From Neorhizobium vignae (GTDB lineage: Bacteria; Pseudomonadota; Alphaproteobacteria; Rhizobiales; Rhizobiaceae), in assembly GCF_000732195.1 (NCBI RefSeq), contig NZ_JNNU01000010.1, positions 186,001-250,000 of the forward strand: 64,000 nt of DNA, in the 5' to 3' direction. Positions within the stretch are counted from its first letter, which is position 1; each line of letters begins with the position of its first letter. The notes beneath the pieces are model-generated. The model searched no databases. It saw only the letters and a program-made list of their open reading frames with translations, and was not told where the DNA came from. The position numbers and the translations under genes were made by a program. This document shows positions 63,771-64,000 of this stretch, one piece after another.

Positions 63771-64000
63771 TCCTCGACACTTCAGCGATGGTCGCGATCC
63801 TGTATGGTGAACCGGAGGCCGCTGTCTTCACCGATTGATACACGATGCCGCAACTACTCGGATCAGTGTGGGAAACTACCTGGAGCTATCCATGGTGATC
63901 GAGAAGCAACTCGGGCCGGAAGGCATGAGACAGGCGGACGCGTTTTTCCGCCGTGCGGCGATCGAGATCGAGCCAGTAACCGTAGAACAGGGCCATCTGG
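63767..64000 (+). pseudogene. VapC-type PIN toxin, frameshifted, cut by window edge
   Basis: ATG 63767 begins MILDTSAMVAILYGEPEA, the PIN-domain start with the catalytic Asp4. After about 23 residues the frame hits TGA. Shifting by one base near 63826 restores homologous text (LIHDAATTRISVGNYLELSM, then EKQLGPEGMRQADAFF) to the window edge. A single-base deletion therefore interrupts the gene. PIN toxins are RNases that cleave tRNA or rRNA; this copy should be inactive unless the shift is a read error. Confidence 0.75.

Overview
The window is GC-rich DNA from an alphaproteobacterium, most likely Rhizobiaceae (Rhizobium/Agrobacterium/Ensifer type). The reasons are a TGA-N9-TCA box of the RirA kind, a hut operon using HutF and HutG, several compact ABC importers paired with catabolic enzymes, and abundant pectin-related carbohydrate genes. 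There is no rRNA, tRNA, CRISPR or intact transposon. It looks like accessory chromosome or chromid sequence: mostly uptake and catabolic operons with small decayed remnants between them.

Layout. (1) 1-10224, iron/siderophore: the 3' end of an AMP-ligase, a carrier protein fused to an AsbE/DUF6005-like domain (both petrobactin asb-like), a strong terminator, then an ECF sigma factor, FecR-type anti-sigma factor, TonB receptor with an STN signalling domain, a DUF2218 protein and a complete FatB/YclQ-like siderophore ABC importer. (2) 10225-13205, a small mosaic: HxlR regulator divergent from an SDR, a secreted alpha/beta hydrolase, and an inverted copy of the HxlR operator with a broken second HxlR start. 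(3) 13206-20183, a dipeptide-type ABC importer with fused ATPase and an M14-type metallopeptidase. (4) 20521-23779, a DUF4173 membrane protein with a two-component pair. (5) 23864-31910, histidine utilisation: hutC-hutF on the minus strand, hutI-H-G-U-D on the plus strand, with a palindromic HutC operator between them. (6) 31913-40882, an SDR/ketopantoate-reductase pair, a 40-residue ORF, Ohr, an EnvZ/OmpR-like pair, an exported epoxide-hydrolase-like protein, DipZ and a second secreted alpha/beta hydrolase. (7) 41004-51207, pectin catabolism: an orphan Phd-like antitoxin, AraC regulator, GH4 remnant, MalFGK-type sugar importer, GH28 and GH105 enzymes, an inserted methyltransferase and KduI. 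(8) 51280-63634, a second glycan locus: LacI regulator, a peptide-family importer, a GHL6-like hydrolase, a hydroxypyruvate-isomerase-like protein and a GH42 enzyme. (9) The right edge holds a frameshifted VapC toxin after an antitoxin-like tail.

How they work together. Region 1 reads as one circuit: making a 3,4-catecholate-type siderophore, sensing it at the outer membrane (receptor to FecR to sigma factor), and importing it. Regions 7 and 8 read as import of plant cell-wall oligosaccharides followed by cytoplasmic hydrolysis; region 7 ends in the KduI step of uronate catabolism. Region 8 is the most likely place for an undescribed pathway, because its transporter and hydrolase have no obvious assigned substrate.
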